Source: Mycolicibacterium frederiksbergense
GTDB taxonomy: Bacteria; Actinomycetota; Actinomycetes; Mycobacteriales; Mycobacteriaceae
Assembly (NCBI RefSeq): GCF_012223425.1
Contig: NZ_CP038799.1
Span: 806,001-870,000, forward strand
Direction of reading: 5' to 3'
DNA length: 64,000 nt
This document shows positions 62,134 through 64,000 of this stretch, in pieces. How positions within the stretch are numbered: the stretch's first letter is position 1; each line of letters opens with the position of its first letter. The position numbers and the translations under genes are program-made. The notes under the pieces were generated by a model, which saw only the letters and a program-made list of their open reading frames with translations, was not told the origin of the DNA and did not search any database.

Positions 62134-63471
62134 ATGTCTGACCTGCCCTTCGGCTTCTCTCACGGAGACGACCCGGATCCTGACAAGCGCAAGAAAGATC
62201 CCTCCGGGGATCCGTTCGGGATGGGCGGTGAAGGTTTCGACATGTCCGACCTCGGCCAGATCTTCACCCGGCTCGGCGAGATGTTCAGCGGTACAGGCAC
62301 TATGGCCGCCGGCGGCCAGCAGGCCGGACCGGTCAACTACGACCTGGCCCGTCAGCTGGCAACCAGTTCGATCGGTTTCGTGGCGCCGATATCCGAATCC
62401 ACCACGTCCGCGATCACCGACGCGGTGCGGCTGGCCGAGACCTGGCTCGACGGAGCCACCGCGCTGCCGGCCGGCACCACCCGCACCGTGGCCTGGACAC
62501 CGACGGAGTGGCTGGACAACACCCTGGACACCTGGAAGCGGTTGTGCGACCCGGTGGCCGAGCAGATCTCCACGGTGTGGGCCTCGGCCCTGCCCCAGGA
62601 GGCACAGGCGATGGCCGGACCGCTGCTGGCGATGATGTCCCAGATGGGCGGGATGGCCTTCGGCAGCCAGCTGGGCCAGGCGCTGGGCAAGTTGTCCAAG
62701 GAGGTACTGACCTCCACCGACATCGGATTGCCGCTGGGCCCCAAGGGCGTTGCCGCGCTGATGCCCGAGGCCGTGGACGCCCTGACCGAGGGTCTGGAGC
62801 AGCCGCGCAGCGAGGTGCTGACCTTCCTGGCCGCCCGCGAGGCGGCCCACCACCGGCTGTTCAGCCACGTGCCGTGGTTGTCCAGCCAGCTGCTCAGCGC
62901 GGTCGAGGCATTCGCCAAGGGCATGAAGATCGACATGAGCGGTATCGAGGACATGGCCCAGGGCTTCAACCCGGCGTCACTGGCCGACCCGGCCGCCATG
63001 GAACAGTTGCTCAGTCAGGGCATGTTCGAACCCAAGGCGACACCGGAGCAGACCGCCGCGCTGGAGCGGCTGGAGACCCTGCTGGCGCTCATCGAGGGCT
63101 GGGTGCAGACCGTCGTCATCGCCGCGCTCGGGGACCGCTTGCCCGGCACCGAGGCGCTCAGCGAGACGCTGCGCCGCCGCCGCGGCACCGGCGGGCCCGC
63201 CGAGCAGACGTTCGCCACCCTGGTAGGGCTGGAACTGCGCCCCCGCAAGATGCGCGAGGCCGCCGCGCTGTGGGAGAAACTGACCGAGGCCGTCGGCTCC
63301 GATGCCCGCGACGCGGTCTGGCAACACCCCGACCTGCTGCCCGGCGCCGCCGATCTCGACGAGCCTGCCGCCTTCATCGACCGGGCCATCGGCGGCGACA
63401 CCAGCGGCATCGATCAGCTGCTCGAAGACCTGGAGCGCAACGAGCGCCCCGACGGCCCTGTGGATAACTGA
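62134..63471 (+). CDS. DUF2342 / zinc-metalloprotease-like protein
   Basis: 445 residues, mostly helical: ATTRTVAWTPTEWLDNTLD-type segment TRTVAWTPTEWLDNTLDTW, MAGPLLAMMSQMGGMAFGSQ, AREAAHHRLFSHVPWL and GNMF-like SQGMFEPKATPEQTAALERL. The family is often annotated as zinc-dependent metalloprotease, but I see no clear HExxH. Divergent from the protease gene. ATG 62134. Corresponds to Rv3195. Confidence 0.85.
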   Translation: MSDLPFGFSHGDDPDPDKRKKDPSGDPFGMGGEGFDMSDLGQIFTRLGEMFSGTGTMAAGGQQAGPVNYDLARQLATSSIGFVAPISESTTSAITDAVRLAETWLDGATALPAGTTRTVAWTPTEWLDNTLDTWKRLCDPVAEQISTVWASALPQEAQAMAGPLLAMMSQMGGMAFGSQLGQALGKLSKEVLTSTDIGLPLGPKGVAALMPEAVDALTEGLEQPRSEVLTFLAAREAAHHRLFSHVPWLSSQLLSAVEAFAKGMKIDMSGIEDMAQGFNPASLADPAAMEQLLSQGMFEPKATPEQTAALERLETLLALIEGWVQTVVIAALGDRLPGTEALSETLRRRRGTGGPAEQTFATLVGLELRPRKMREAAALWEKLTEAVGSDARDAVWQHPDLLPGAADLDEPAAFIDRAIGGDTSGIDQLLEDLERNERPDGPVDN

Positions 63472-63506
63472 CGCGGCGATCGGGCCCGTCGTGACACAGT
63501 CGGGTG

Positions 63507-64000
63507 ATGCGGCGCTACGCACTCAACCCGGCGATGCCGGTCTTGTTGCGGCCCGATGGAACCGTGCAGGTCGGCTGGGATCCGCGGCGCGCCGTGCTGG
63601 TGCACCCGCCCGCCGGATCCACCGGTCCGGCGCTGGCCGCCTTGCTGCGTTCCATGCAGGACCCCGCCACCGTCGATGAATTGACCACGCGCGCTGCGGA
63701 CTTCGGGCTGCCGCCGACCACCGTGCCGGACCTGTTGGAGGCGCTGGTCGCCGACGGTGTGGTGACCCGGACCCGTGCGTCGCTGCGTTCGGTGTCGGTG
63801 CGGGTGCACGGCCGGGGCCCGCTGTCGGACCTGCTGGCCGGGGCGCTGAGCTGCTCGGGCACCCGGGTGACGCGCAGCAGCCGCCGGCACGCGGTGGTGA
63901 CCACCGACCGCGCCGATCTCGTGGTGCTGGCCGATGCGCTGGTCACCGATCCGCGGGTGCTGCGCGATCTGCACACCTCCGCGGTGCCGCATCTGCCGGT
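63507..64000 (+). CDS. cyclodehydratase/ThiF-like protein, truncated by the window end
   Basis: At least 164 codons from ATG 63507 with no stop before 64000. MPVLLRPDGTVQVGWDPRRA and DPATVDELTTRAADFGLPPT resemble the N-terminal peptide-recognition part of mycobacterial TOMM-type cyclodehydratase-like proteins (Rv3196 position). The catalytic part is outside the window. Confidence 0.7.
   Translation, partial: MRRYALNPAMPVLLRPDGTVQVGWDPRRAVLVHPPAGSTGPALAALLRSMQDPATVDELTTRAADFGLPPTTVPDLLEALVADGVVTRTRASLRSVSVRVHGRGPLSDLLAGALSCSGTRVTRSSRRHAVVTTDRADLVVLADALVTDPRVLRDLHTSAVPHLP

Overview
The window comes from a high-GC actinobacterium, almost certainly a fast-growing Mycobacterium/Mycolicibacterium. 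The right end (56.2-64 kb) is chromosomal backbone in the order I know from mycobacteria: a UPF0182 membrane protein, a PDZ/Lon-type secreted protease, a DUF2342-type protein and a cyclodehydratase-like protein (compare Rv3193c-Rv3196). An initiator tRNA-fMet gene at 56213-56289 has a tyrosine integrase, an excisionase-like gene and a replication-initiator-like gene against its 3' side. Everything to its left reads as accessory DNA integrated at, or accumulated beside, that tRNA.

0-28 kb is an aromatic-hydrocarbon catabolic region, nearly all on the minus strand. Operon A starts at 26343 and encodes a Rieske ring-hydroxylating dioxygenase (alpha, beta), a small unknown protein, a cis-diol dehydrogenase, a ferredoxin and a frameshifted ferredoxin reductase. 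Operon B starts at 21148 and encodes a cupin ring-cleavage dioxygenase, a hydratase-aldolase, an extradiol dioxygenase, an SCP2 protein and a second hydratase-aldolase. Operon C starts at 14113 and encodes an orphan dioxygenase beta subunit, an AprA-like flavoprotein, a 2x[4Fe-4S] ferredoxin and an aldehyde dehydrogenase. Operon D starts at 7633 and encodes beta, alpha, an SDR, an alcohol dehydrogenase, an Asp-box repeat protein, a second alpha/beta pair, an SCP2 protein and an intradiol dioxygenase alpha-like subunit, and runs off the left edge. Together these genes make a plausible polycyclic-aromatic (phenanthrene-type) route through hydroxynaphthoate and phthalate-like intermediates. One divergent IclR-family regulator (26818) probably controls the set: I find a tandem inverted-repeat motif, CTCTG-N5-CAGAA in 20-bp-spaced pairs, in front of all four operons and once across the iclR start codon.

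28-53 kb looks like a decayed conjugative plasmid or ICE with many insertion sequences. It holds an IS21 element inside another IS21 remnant, an integrase stump, a candidate oriT, a very large MobF relaxase-helicase broken by two frameshifts, GIY-YIG and ASCH proteins, a RES/Xre toxin-antitoxin pair beside an unrecognised divergent gene, and a locus resembling ESX (type VII) secretion-associated genes. That locus is split at its divergent promoter by an IS256 element that itself carries an IS110 element. 53-56 kb is the integration module.

Several breaks are single-base length changes, mostly in short G/C runs (ferredoxin reductase, relaxase twice, replication-initiator-like gene). They may be real decay or assembly errors and should be checked against reads.
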